Source of the DNA: a candidate division FCPU426 bacterium
GTDB taxonomy: Bacteria; Oederibacteriota; JAAXVQ01; JAUVAV01
Direction of reading: 5' to 3'
Length of the DNA stretch: 5,653 nt
Assembly: GCA_030619365.1 (NCBI GenBank)
Contig: JAUXBQ010000175.1
Location: 1-5,653, forward strand
The notes beneath the pieces were generated by a model. That model searched no databases and was not told the DNA's origin. It saw only the letters and a list, made by a program, of their open reading frames with translations. The stretch's first letter is position 1; the number at the start of each line of letters is the position of its first letter. This document shows, in pieces, positions 1-5,643 of the stretch. The translations under genes were made by a program, and so were the position numbers.

Positions 1-1025
1 ACTTTAGTCATCTTATCAACTGCGTTCCGGACCGCATCTCCGCCTATATGCGCCTGCTCGGAGGCCTGCTCGGAAGCCGTAGCCGAGTCCCGCGAATTTG
101 CTGTAACCAGCTTCATGGAAGCAACCGTCTCCTCGATATTCTTGGATACATCCTCGGTCTGCTGGGCCTGGACGCCTATGCCCTTGGCTATTATTTGAAT
201 ACTGTTGGCTACCTCCGATGCTGTGGCGCTTACTTCCTGCGCGGTAGCGGAAAACTCCTGCGAAGAAGTCGAAACCTTCTCGGCCGCCCCGCGGATATTA
301 AAAATAATATCTCCGAAGTTGCTGGTCAGGGCATTAAAAGAAAAAACGGCATCGGCGATTTCGTCATTCGATAGTTTATCCGCAACGAGGGATAAATCCC
401 CTTCCGCCACTTTCTTGATTATCCCGGCTAAATTCAAGATCCCGCGTGCTATTAATCCGGAAAAATAAAAGATAAACCACCCTCCGAAACCCGTAATGAG
501 CAGGCCGGCCAGGACTATGGTTTTTATCAGGGTAGCGCGCGGCTTGGCTAAAAAATCATTTTCAAAAGCACTGGCAACAACTATCCAGTTGAATTCCTCG
601 AGATATTTATAACTGGCTATTTTATATGCATGGGCCAACGGAGAAAAAAATCGAATCTGTCCGTTTTTTTGTTGCATAATCTTTTTAATATGCGGCTTTC
701 CGGCCCAATTCTCGCCTCCCGCATGTTTATGAACAAGTAAGTTTCCAGCGGGGTCGACTATAAAGATAAATCCCTTTTCACCAATAATTAATTCTTTATT
801 ACAAAGTCTCTGGATTACGTCGAAATCCATATCCGGATTTGCCTCTAAAAAAACATAAAATTGAGCAATATGATTGTCCAGTTCGGCTTTCACCGATTCC
901 AGCAGAGCGTTCTTGGCTACAAGATAGGTAATTAATCCCAGGATAATTATGGTACAAACCAATATTGCGCCAAATCCAGCCACCATCTTGCCTTGGATAG
1001 TACGAAAAAATTGCATTAGTTTCAT
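1..1025 (-). CDS. Methyl-accepting chemotaxis protein with Cache sensor domain, C-terminus cut by window edge
   Basis: This is a transmembrane chemoreceptor that senses a ligand outside the membrane and signals to the CheA/CheW kinase complex. The frame is open from an ATG at 1025 to the left edge and gives 341 residues without a stop. Visible in order are a short basic N-terminus, a first membrane helix at about residues 14-37, a periplasmic Cache-type sensor at about 38-160 with the typical strand GFIFIVDPAGNLLVH (85-99), a second membrane helix at about 169-189, a HAMP linker at about 190-240 (KKVAEGDLS), and the start of the methyl-accepting coiled coil (SSQEFSATAQEVSATASEVA, then QAQQTEDVSKNIEETV). 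The conserved hairpin tip that contacts CheA and CheW lies beyond the window. An ATG three codons later (1016) is an alternative start, but the AAGGG upstream suits the first better. The ligand cannot be read from the sequence. The family call is secure. Confidence 0.93.
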   Translation of the reverse strand, partial: MKLMQFFRTIQGKMVAGFGAILVCTIIILGLITYLVAKNALLESVKAELDNHIAQFYVFLEANPDMDFDVIQRLCNKELIIGEKGFIFIVDPAGNLLVHKHAGGENWAGKPHIKKIMQQKNGQIRFFSPLAHAYKIASYKYLEEFNWIVVASAFENDFLAKPRATLIKTIVLAGLLITGFGGWFIFYFSGLIARGILNLAGIIKKVAEGDLSLVADKLSNDEIADAVFSFNALTSNFGDIIFNIRGAAEKVSTSSQEFSATAQEVSATASEVANSIQIIAKGIGVQAQQTEDVSKNIEETVASMKLVTANSRDSATASEQASEQAHIGGDAVRNAVDKMTK

Positions 1026-1093
1026 TAGTAGCCCTTTAAAAATAAAGAGAATGTCGCCTTTACATCTTTAGAAAAAAGGCGCGTTTTATCCTA

Positions 1094-1110
1094 CCCGCAG
1101 AAGGTGCGGG
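1094..1110. repeat. Short GC-rich hairpin
   Basis: The arms CCCGCA (1094-1099) and TGCGGG (1105-1110) are perfect inverted repeats around a 5-base loop. Four further bases (1081-1084 with 1115-1118, GCGT/ACGC) could close an outer helix around it. It may be a transcript structure in the chemoreceptor leader or a piece of a dispersed repeat. Confidence 0.5.
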
Positions 1111-1127
1111 CATCACGCTTTACCTGA

Positions 1128-1167
1128 CTCCGTCACCCCGGCTAATCACATGCCGGGGGTGACGGAG
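1128..1167. repeat. Long near-perfect palindrome (REP-like hairpin or factor-assisted terminator)
   Basis: The left arm CTCCGTCACCCCGGC (1128-1142) pairs with the right arm GCCGGGGGTGACGGAG (1152-1167) over 15 base pairs, with one unpaired G and a 9-base loop. It lies 23 bases downstream of the rhodanese stop codon, where a 3'-end stabilising or terminating structure is common. Neither strand has a T-run after the stem. The GC-rich, intergenic, self-complementary form is also what dispersed REP-type elements look like. Whether it is repeated elsewhere in the genome cannot be seen here. Confidence 0.65.
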
Positions 1168-1190
1168 CATTCCTGAAGAGCCAGAAAAAA

Positions 1191-2057
1191 TTAATCTTCG
1201 GATTTCACCAAAGACAAGCCCGCTTTCTTCCAAGCCTCCAAGCCTCCATTTATATAGGTTACATTTTTATAACCCATTTCCTTTAACATTTTGGCCGTCA
1301 TGACCGCTCTTTTTCCGCCACTGCAGTTTACGATTATCATCGCATTGGCGTCATGAACCTTCTTTTTGATATTAAAAAGCACCTTACCCTGCTCCATTAC
1401 CAGGGAATTGCTGATTTTACCTAAAATAGCGTGCTCCCTGCGAGTAGCCACATCCAGAATAACCGCATTGGGATTTGAATTTATTCTTTTTTGGGCCTGC
1501 TGCGCGCTTATGCCATTGCCCGCCACTGCCTTGGCTTCATTAACAAACTCCTCCGGGGACTTGCCCTTGGGCATATCAATAATTCCGTCTATGGGATTCT
1601 TTATCACCGTATAGCCGCTATTCTTCCAGGCGGTTATTCCGCCATCCAAATATTTAACATTCAAATAACCCATCTGCGCTAATTGATGAGCCGCCAAGGC
1701 AGATCTTTTTCCTTTTTTACAGTAAACAATTATAGGAGTATTTCTATTGGGAAGTCTCATCCTGACATCAAAGATTAATCTTCCCGCGGGCAGACTTTTT
1801 CTGTTGTCAATATATCCATCAGTTTTGAATTCCGAATGAGGCCGGACATCTATTAAAGCCGTTGATTTATCCGCAGCCAATACTTTTTTAGCCTCTTGCA
1901 CAGAAATTGAGCTAACATTTTTTTTTGCTTCGCCGATATAATCATTCGATGACTTGCCTTGGGGAACTTCAAGTTGAGCAAATGAAAATGTTGCCAGGCC
2001 CAAACAGACTGCACTAATGATTGCAAATTTGACGGGAATCATTTTGTGTTTATACAT
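1191..2057 (-). CDS. Exported tandem-domain rhodanese-like sulfurtransferase
   Basis: The 288-residue product is predicted to act outside the cytoplasm, in the periplasm if the cell is Gram-negative. Residues 1-27 look like a Sec signal peptide (basic start, hydrophobic core, SFA before the likely cut). Two rhodanese domains follow at about 48-152 and 180-284. Each has a CxxGxR active loop: C113 in CKKGKRS and C245 in CSGGKR. Both end in a GG-x-x-AW motif (139-144, 271-276). A linker is duplicated ahead of each domain (PQGKSSNDYIGEAK at 32-45, PKGKSPEEFVNEAK at 163-176), so the gene arose by duplication of a unit of about 131 residues. Rhodaneses carry sulfane sulfur as a cysteine persulfide; the donor and acceptor here are unknown. 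The ATG at 2057 follows a purine-rich leader with GGAG 12 bases upstream. The gene is richer in A+T than the operon to its right. Confidence 0.9.
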   Translation of the reverse strand: MYKHKMIPVKFAIISAVCLGLATFSFAQLEVPQGKSSNDYIGEAKKNVSSISVQEAKKVLAADKSTALIDVRPHSEFKTDGYIDNRKSLPAGRLIFDVRMRLPNRNTPIIVYCKKGKRSALAAHQLAQMGYLNVKYLDGGITAWKNSGYTVIKNPIDGIIDMPKGKSPEEFVNEAKAVAGNGISAQQAQKRINSNPNAVILDVATRREHAILGKISNSLVMEQGKVLFNIKKKVHDANAMIIVNCSGGKRAVMTAKMLKEMGYKNVTYINGGLEAWKKAGLSLVKSED

Positions 2058-2058
2058 A

Positions 2059-2084
2059 TTCTCTTTTCTCTCCTCTCTCCTTCT
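2059..2084 (-). promoter_or_regulatory. Polypurine leader with two Shine-Dalgarno-like cores
   Basis: On the minus strand these 26 bases are all purines. They contain AAGGAG (2082-2077) and GAGGAGA (2075-2069). The nearer GGAG is 12 bases from the ATG at 2057, slightly long, and the farther one is 19 bases away. The nearer core is the probable ribosome binding site and supports the first ATG over the second one at 2042. Confidence 0.5.
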
Positions 2085-2111
2085 AGAATTTTAATAGCAA
2101 TTTATTTACAT

Positions 2112-2140
2112 AGAGTAAACCCTATTGTGCTTGGTGTCAA
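2112..2140 (-). promoter_or_regulatory. Sigma-70-type promoter for the rhodanese gene
   Basis: The minus strand reads a perfect TTGACA -35 box (2140-2135), a 17-base spacer and TACTCT as the -10 box (2117-2112), which shares three of six positions with TATAAT. Transcription would begin near 2105 and leave a leader of roughly 48 bases that includes the purine-rich ribosome binding region. The spacing and position, in an AT-rich gap directly upstream of the gene, make this a good candidate. The weak -10 box is the main reservation. Confidence 0.55.
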
Positions 2141-2256
2141 TTATATTTCCTGATTTTTTGCCCGGATCACGCGATAGCTCAGCTTAGCCCTGCTCTTGTT
2201 GCTTAATTTATTGCTGTACCAGCCGTAATACCTTATAAACTAATTGTGGTGATTTT

Positions 2257-3564
2257 CTAACCTTTTTTCAACGAAACCGGATTCATCACCAGCCCGGTGA
2301 TGATCTTGGGAAGAAAATAGGTGGACTTGGGCGGCAGGGTCTCGCCTTGCTTGGCCAAATCCCAGATTGCGTCCACGTTCGGCAGGCCCGGGAAAAAAGC
2401 CGCTTGCGCCTTGCCTTGCGACACCGCGCGGCGCGCTGCTACCGGATTTTTAGTGTAGGACACCCGTCCTTTTTCCTCTTGACGGCCGATCCCCAGCCAG
2501 GGTTCCAAAACCAGCTGATTCAGAATGACGACGTCCAGCCGGTGATATATCCGGGAATGCCGGGCGGGCGTTTGACCATAGGCCTGGTCCAGGGCGCCTG
2601 GTCTTACCCTCAGCCAGAACGCACTCCGGCCGCCATCTCCCAGGTAGCCAATCACCGGCAGGCCGGCCGTGTTGGCCGGAACCGTCCCATTGACCAGCTG
2701 GGCGGGAGTAGCCTTGATGATTTCAAAAGTTTCCTTCAGACGCCTGTGGTAAGAGGCCCAGCGCTTTTTTTCCACTCCCCGCACCAAACGCATGACCGGC
2801 AGCACGGAGAGACCCGGGTCGCGCACCCCGGCCAGACACATCATCACGTAATTGGCCGCCGTTCCCACTCGCGCCCCTTGCTCGCGCTGGTAGCGGATCG
2901 CGGTCAAATAGCGATGATGGCCGTCCGCGATCAGCAGCTTTTTGCCTAAAAATTCCTTCTGCAGGGCGGCCACGCTGCGCGGCTGCTGTATCACCCAGAG
3001 CCGGTGCCGACAGCCGTTCCAGTCCCGCAAGCTCAGCGCGGGCCGGGGCCGGGCCTGCCGCTCCAACTGCCGGCCCACGGTCCCCGACTGATCGCGGTAA
3101 AGGGACAGCACGGGCGAAAAGCTGACGCCGGTCTCGGCCAGCAGATGAAAACGGTCCGTTTTGGGTCCCTCGTAGGTTTTTTCATGCGGAAACACTTTCC
3201 CCTCGCCGAACGCCTCCAGTTGTACGCGGGCAAACAGCCCGGTGAAGCGTTTATGCCGTCCCCGGGGATCCGTGTAATCCGTTTTGAGCAGGTAAAAGGC
3301 TTCCTCGGATTCCACGCGCAAGACGCCCTGGGCCAGCCACTGTTCCAGGGTGCGGCGCGCGCGCGTGTAGCGGTTGTTCCGCGGTGTATCCGAGTCCTTG
3401 GTTTTTCCCAACTCCAAGCGGATGATGTTATGGGGATGGGCGCGGTAAAACCGCAATTGGTCAGCGGGCGAAATAATATCATACGGCGGGGTAATCAGGC
3501 GACTACTGACGCGGCCGAGCGCCGGCGCGTACCGCAGGCCGGCAAATGGAGCCAGTTTAGCCAT
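2257..3564 (-). CDS. DUF1015 (COG4198) family protein
   Basis: The 435-residue protein matches the DUF1015 family over its whole length and at the usual size. Seen in order are PPYDII (26-31), NIIRLELG (46-53), FPHEKTYEGPKTDR (125-138), SPVLSLY (150-156), the hallmark LIADGHHRYLTAI (211-223) and a C-terminal LPPKSTYFLPKIITGLVMN (410-428). No signal peptide or membrane segment is visible, so it should be cytoplasmic. The biochemical function of the family is not established. From memory, family members often lie beside serine-biosynthesis genes in other bacteria, and the ADGHHR motif resembles that of the ParB/sulfiredoxin fold, which includes a serine kinase; both points are hints only. The ATG at 3564 overlaps the last 8 bases of the preceding gene (ATGGCTAA) and has no good ribosome binding site, so it is probably translated by coupling. 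It is the last gene of the GC-rich operon. Confidence 0.9.
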   Translation of the reverse strand: MAKLAPFAGLRYAPALGRVSSRLITPPYDIISPADQLRFYRAHPHNIIRLELGKTKDSDTPRNNRYTRARRTLEQWLAQGVLRVESEEAFYLLKTDYTDPRGRHKRFTGLFARVQLEAFGEGKVFPHEKTYEGPKTDRFHLLAETGVSFSPVLSLYRDQSGTVGRQLERQARPRPALSLRDWNGCRHRLWVIQQPRSVAALQKEFLGKKLLIADGHHRYLTAIRYQREQGARVGTAANYVMMCLAGVRDPGLSVLPVMRLVRGVEKKRWASYHRRLKETFEIIKATPAQLVNGTVPANTAGLPVIGYLGDGGRSAFWLRVRPGALDQAYGQTPARHSRIYHRLDVVILNQLVLEPWLGIGRQEEKGRVSYTKNPVAARRAVSQGKAQAAFFPGLPNVDAIWDLAKQGETLPPKSTYFLPKIITGLVMNPVSLKKG

Positions 3565-4048
3565 TCGCAGGTTTTTTGGAATGTTTTTTGAGGCGGTCTT
3601 TCCAGCTGGTAATCGCCACGAGTTCCTCGTTGGTGTTGCGCAGGCGTTGCGAGAGGATCGTGATGATCTGAGTCAACAGCTTGTAGGCCAGCAACTGGTC
3701 CGCGCGCAGCATTTCATCAAATGGTTCCTTGGAAATCATCATGCAGCGGGTTTCTTCCAGGGCCACGATGTTGGCCGAGTAGGGCAGGTTGTCAAACAAG
3801 GACATTTCCCCGAAAATCGCCTGCGGTCCCAGCGTGGTGATCAGCTTGTCCTTTTTACCTTCCAAGTTCTTGGTGACCTTCACCTTGCCTTTGATGATCA
3901 CGTGCAAGGCGCCGCCCAGGCGGCCCTCCTTCAGGATCATGGTGTCCTTGGGATACAACTTGATCCGGGCCAACTTAAAGATCTTTTCCAGCTCCTCGTC
4001 ATTGAGTCCTTCAAAAATATTGATGGTCCTGAGCAGACTGACTTCCAT
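3557..4048 (-). CDS. Stand-alone cyclic-nucleotide-binding-type domain protein, no DNA-binding domain
   Basis: The 163-residue protein is a single CRP-like effector domain. It begins with the usual helix (LLRTINIFEGLNDEELEKIF, 5-24), then the beta-roll (YPKDTMILKEG, HVIIKGKVKV), the cassette FGEMSLFDNLPYSANIVA (79-96), and a long final helix to about residue 145. It stops where CRP/FNR proteins would continue into a helix-turn-helix, so it is not a DNA-binding regulator by itself. E81 of the cassette is present, but the arginine that normally holds the cyclic phosphate is replaced by Y90 (PYSA instead of PRSA), so cAMP or cGMP binding is doubtful. It may bind another ligand or act as a protein-protein module. 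The ATG at 4048 has GGGAGG 6 bases upstream. The TAA overlaps the start of the DUF1015 gene, which suggests that the two products are made, and may act, together. Confidence 0.88.
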   Translation of the reverse strand: MEVSLLRTINIFEGLNDEELEKIFKLARIKLYPKDTMILKEGRLGGALHVIIKGKVKVTKNLEGKKDKLITTLGPQAIFGEMSLFDNLPYSANIVALEETRCMMISKEPFDEMLRADQLLAYKLLTQIITILSQRLRNTNEELVAITSWKDRLKKHSKKPANG

Positions 4049-4064
4049 GGAAGGCCTCCCTTCC
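4049..4064 (-). promoter_or_regulatory. Hairpin enclosing the ribosome binding site of the cyclic-nucleotide-domain gene
   Basis: On the minus strand GGAAGG (4064-4059), GAGG (4058-4055) and CCTTCC (4054-4049) form a perfect 6-base-pair stem with a four-base loop directly before the ATG at 4048. The Shine-Dalgarno sequence GGGAGG (4060-4055) is partly in the stem and partly in the loop. The structure could modulate initiation, though the gene may be translated normally if the stem is opened by ribosomes arriving from upstream. Confidence 0.45.
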
Positions 4065-4103
4065 TGCGGCGGGTCATGCGCCGGCCGAGGATTCTTTCTA
4101 AAA

Positions 4104-4628
4104 TCAGTAATTCACTCTTATCAGATTCAGCTTGGCCGTTGGCTCGGTCGTGGGGCGCGCTGTTTCCGGCCAAGGCGCCTGTCCCCGGCCGACACGATAC
4201 GTGCTTTGGTCCGGCACACGATTCGCGCTCCCCAGGGCAATGGCCAGGGAACCGCCGATGGCGAGCCCAATGACCATCCACATATCCGCCTGGCGAAAGG
4301 CCGGCGGAAACGCGCCTTGCACCAAACCGTCAAGGGAAACCACCGCGGCGTAACCATAGAGTGCCGTAAACGGCAAGGAGACTATAAAATGAGTTTCAAA
4401 GTCTCCCAACCAGTGATTATCGGCGTATTGGGCCGGGCCTTGATCCTCGGCTACCGGGCTTACCCTGTCCGGCTGGCTCTCCGCTACGGCGCCCGGTGTG
4501 TTCCCCACCGCGACCGGCGCGGGCCATGATTCCGCCCATACGGGAGCCGTCCCGCCAGCGAACAAGCAGCAGGCCGCGATCCCCGCCAACACCACCCGGT
4601 CCCATCTCATCCAGTCAGTCGCCAGCAC
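4104..4628 (-). CDS. Unrecognised membrane protein with signal sequence
   Basis: I do not recognise this 174-residue protein. Residues 1-32 resemble a Sec signal peptide (basic WDR, a hydrophobic stretch with two cysteines, then APVWA before the probable cut). IAAC at 17-20 could be read as a lipobox, but the hydrophobic stretch before it is short. A proline- and alanine-rich segment follows (34-67), then DNHWLGDFETHF (70-81), a first hydrophobic segment at about 82-104 (FIVSLPFTALYGYAAVV) and a second at 116-133 (MWMVIGLAIGGSLAIALG). The polar tail from about 135 has no recognisable motif. The start is a GTG at 4628, only 3 bases after the hisG stop and without a clear ribosome binding site, so coupled translation is likely; an ATG at 4610 would shorten the N-terminus by six residues. 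The reading frame is well supported by its fit in the operon and its composition. The function is unknown. Confidence 0.75.
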   Translation of the reverse strand: MLATDWMRWDRVVLAGIAACCLFAGGTAPVWAESWPAPVAVGNTPGAVAESQPDRVSPVAEDQGPAQYADNHWLGDFETHFIVSLPFTALYGYAAVVSLDGLVQGAFPPAFRQADMWMVIGLAIGGSLAIALGSANRVPDQSTYRVGRGQAPWPETARPTTEPTAKLNLIRVNY

Positions 4629-4631
4629 AGC

Positions 4632-5501
4632 TTATAATACAACTTTATTCAGTGGATATTCAATAATTCCTTGCGCACCGGCTGCTTTTAACCTGGGGAT
4701 CAAATCCCGGACCACCGCCTCCTCAATGACGGTTTCCACGTCCAGCCAGCCCGGATCCGTCAGCGGCGCAACCGTGGGTTGTTTCAAGGCCGGCAGCAAC
4801 GACAAAACTTTTTTAAGATCTTTCCGGCGAACGTTCATTTTCACACCCACCCGCACTTCCGCCCGAAGCGCTCCCTGCAGCAACAGGTCGATATTCTCGA
4901 TTTTTCTCCGCTTGGCCGAATCTTTCCAGGCCACGCGATTGGCAATCAACAGCGTGGTGGAAGTCAGCACGGTCTCAACAATCCGCAGCTTATTGGCCCG
5001 CAGGGATCCGCCGGTTTCCGTCAACTCGACGATCGCGTCCGCCAGGCGGGGCGGCTTGGCTTCCGTGGCCCCCCACGAGAACTCCACCTCGGCCTTGACT
5101 TTCCGCCGGCGTAAATAATCTTTCACCACGTTGACCAGTTCCGTGGCCACGCGTTTTCCCCGGAGCTGGCTCACCGAGCGGATTTTGGAATCCTCGGGTA
5201 CGGCCAGCACCCAGCGTACGGGCCGGAGGCCCTGCTTGGCGTAGATGAGTTCCGAAACCTTCTGGACCTTGGCCCGGTTTTCAGCTGTCCAGTCCGCGCC
5301 CGTGAGACCGGCATCCAGCGCCCCGGATTCCACGTAGCGGGGAATTTCCTGGGCCCGTACCAGCATGAGTTCGATTTCCGGATCGTCAATCTGCGGATAA
5401 TAGGAGCGGGACGTTCCCCGGATGATGAATCCGGCCTTCTTCATCAAGGCAAAGGTAGCTTCCTTGAGGCTCCCGGCCGGCAGTGCCAGTTTTAGTTTCA
5501 C
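4632..5501 (-). CDS. hisG: ATP phosphoribosyltransferase, long form
   Basis: HisG catalyses the first committed step of histidine synthesis in the cytoplasm, joining ATP and PRPP to give phosphoribosyl-ATP. The 289 residues match the long form. The catalytic part includes LALPAGSLKEATFALMKKAG (5-24), VRAQEIPRYVESGALDAGLT (48-67) and the PRPP-binding loop VELTETGGSLRANKL (158-172). The C-terminal regulatory domain is at about 213-288 (VGVKMNV, LLPALKQPTVAPL, LKAAGAQGIIEYPL). In this form that domain binds histidine for feedback inhibition, and no HisZ partner is needed. The start is a GTG at 5501; an in-frame TAA only two codons upstream excludes a longer product, and GGGGG lies 9 bases before it. 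No other his gene is in the window, so the pathway is probably scattered. It is the first gene of the four-gene block. Confidence 0.95.
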   Translation of the reverse strand: MKLKLALPAGSLKEATFALMKKAGFIIRGTSRSYYPQIDDPEIELMLVRAQEIPRYVESGALDAGLTGADWTAENRAKVQKVSELIYAKQGLRPVRWVLAVPEDSKIRSVSQLRGKRVATELVNVVKDYLRRRKVKAEVEFSWGATEAKPPRLADAIVELTETGGSLRANKLRIVETVLTSTTLLIANRVAWKDSAKRRKIENIDLLLQGALRAEVRVGVKMNVRRKDLKKVLSLLPALKQPTVAPLTDPGWLDVETVIEEAVVRDLIPRLKAAGAQGIIEYPLNKVVL

Positions 5502-5546
5502 GCGTTAAAACCCCCGAATCGTCACAGCGGTATATCAAATAAATAT

Positions 5547-5570
5547 CTCCGCACTGATGTGCGGAGTTTT
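5547..5570 (+). terminator. Hairpin with short T-run, possible terminator
   Basis: CTCCGCAC (5547-5554) and GTGCGGAG (5559-5566) form a perfect 8-base-pair stem with a TGAT loop, followed by TTTT on the plus strand (5567-5570). On the minus strand the stem is followed by the AT-rich ATATTTATTT, so it could also end transcription coming from the right, before hisG. The T-run is short, and no plus-strand gene that it would serve is visible. Confidence 0.45.
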
Positions 5571-5590
5571 CATGTAACCCTCACCCTTAT

Positions 5591-5613
5591 CCCTCTCCCT
5601 GCCAGGGAGAGGG
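5591..5613. repeat. REP-like palindrome CCCTCTCCCT/AGGGAGAGGG
   Basis: The arms CCCTCTCCCT (5591-5600) and AGGGAGAGGG (5604-5613) pair perfectly over 10 bases with a GCC loop, preceded by CCCTCACCCTTAT. A motif of this type (CCCTCACCC followed by a CCCTCTCCC/GGGAGAGGG stem) is a familiar dispersed intergenic element in many bacterial genomes. Copies elsewhere in this genome cannot be checked here. Confidence 0.6.
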
Positions 5614-5623
5614 CAAGAGGTAA

Positions 5624-5643
5624 CCCCGCACTTACGTACGGGG
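5624..5643 (-). repeat. GC-rich hairpin near the right edge
   Basis: On the minus strand CCCCGTAC (5643-5636), GTAA and GTGCGGGG (5631-5624) form an 8-base-pair stem that needs one G-U pair and has a GNRA-type loop. On the plus strand the same position would be a C-A mismatch, so the structure is better in a minus-strand transcript. Its arm CCCCGCAC resembles CTCCGCAC in the hairpin at 5547. Confidence 0.5.

Larger units (their letters stand above)
1026..1190. other. Intergenic region with several hairpins between the rhodanese and chemoreceptor genes
   Basis: This 165-base gap follows the rhodanese stop codon and precedes the chemoreceptor start. It holds a long hairpin (1128-1167), a shorter one (1094-1110) and a weak third inverted repeat (1055-1061 with 1075-1081, CGCCTTT/AAAGGCG, 13-base loop). 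None is followed directly by a clean T-run on the minus strand, so none is a textbook intrinsic terminator. I could not pick out a convincing promoter for the chemoreceptor, which may be read through from the rhodanese gene or have a weak promoter of its own. Confidence 0.6.
2058..2256. other. Intergenic region between the GC-rich operon and the rhodanese gene
   Basis: This 199-base stretch follows the DUF1015 stop codon. It becomes AT-rich and carries the promoter and purine-rich leader of the rhodanese gene at its left end. No clear intrinsic terminator for the upstream operon is visible in it. No open frame in it looks like a gene. Confidence 0.6.

Noticed and set aside
1086..1118. Sigma-28 (flagellar) promoter for the chemoreceptor, from TAAAG and GGATAA on the minus strand
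   Set aside because: The two elements are about 24 bases apart rather than about 15, and the second matches the GCCGATAA consensus poorly.
1026..1127. Cyclic di-GMP (GEMM) riboswitch before the chemoreceptor gene
   Set aside because: The conserved GEMM core and its tetraloop/receptor elements are not present; only generic hairpins can be drawn.
2165..2225. Plus-strand stretch containing TAGCTCAG, which resembles a tRNA D-arm
   Set aside because: No acceptor stem, anticodon arm or GTTCGA-type T-arm can be fitted around it.
2347..4273. Long plus-strand open frames opposite the DUF1015 and cyclic-nucleotide-domain genes
   Set aside because: They are antisense to well-recognised protein families, have low-complexity translations without domain features, and are expected by chance in GC-rich coding DNA.
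5505..5507. TAA just before hisG as the end of an upstream gene in the same frame
   Set aside because: The frame upstream meets another stop at 5537-5535 and has no coding content.
5535..5573. Minus-strand 12-codon frame encoding MKTPHISAEIFI upstream of hisG, as a his leader peptide
   Set aside because: It contains only one histidine codon, lacks the run of His codons of a his attenuator, and is mostly made up of the hairpin sequence itself.
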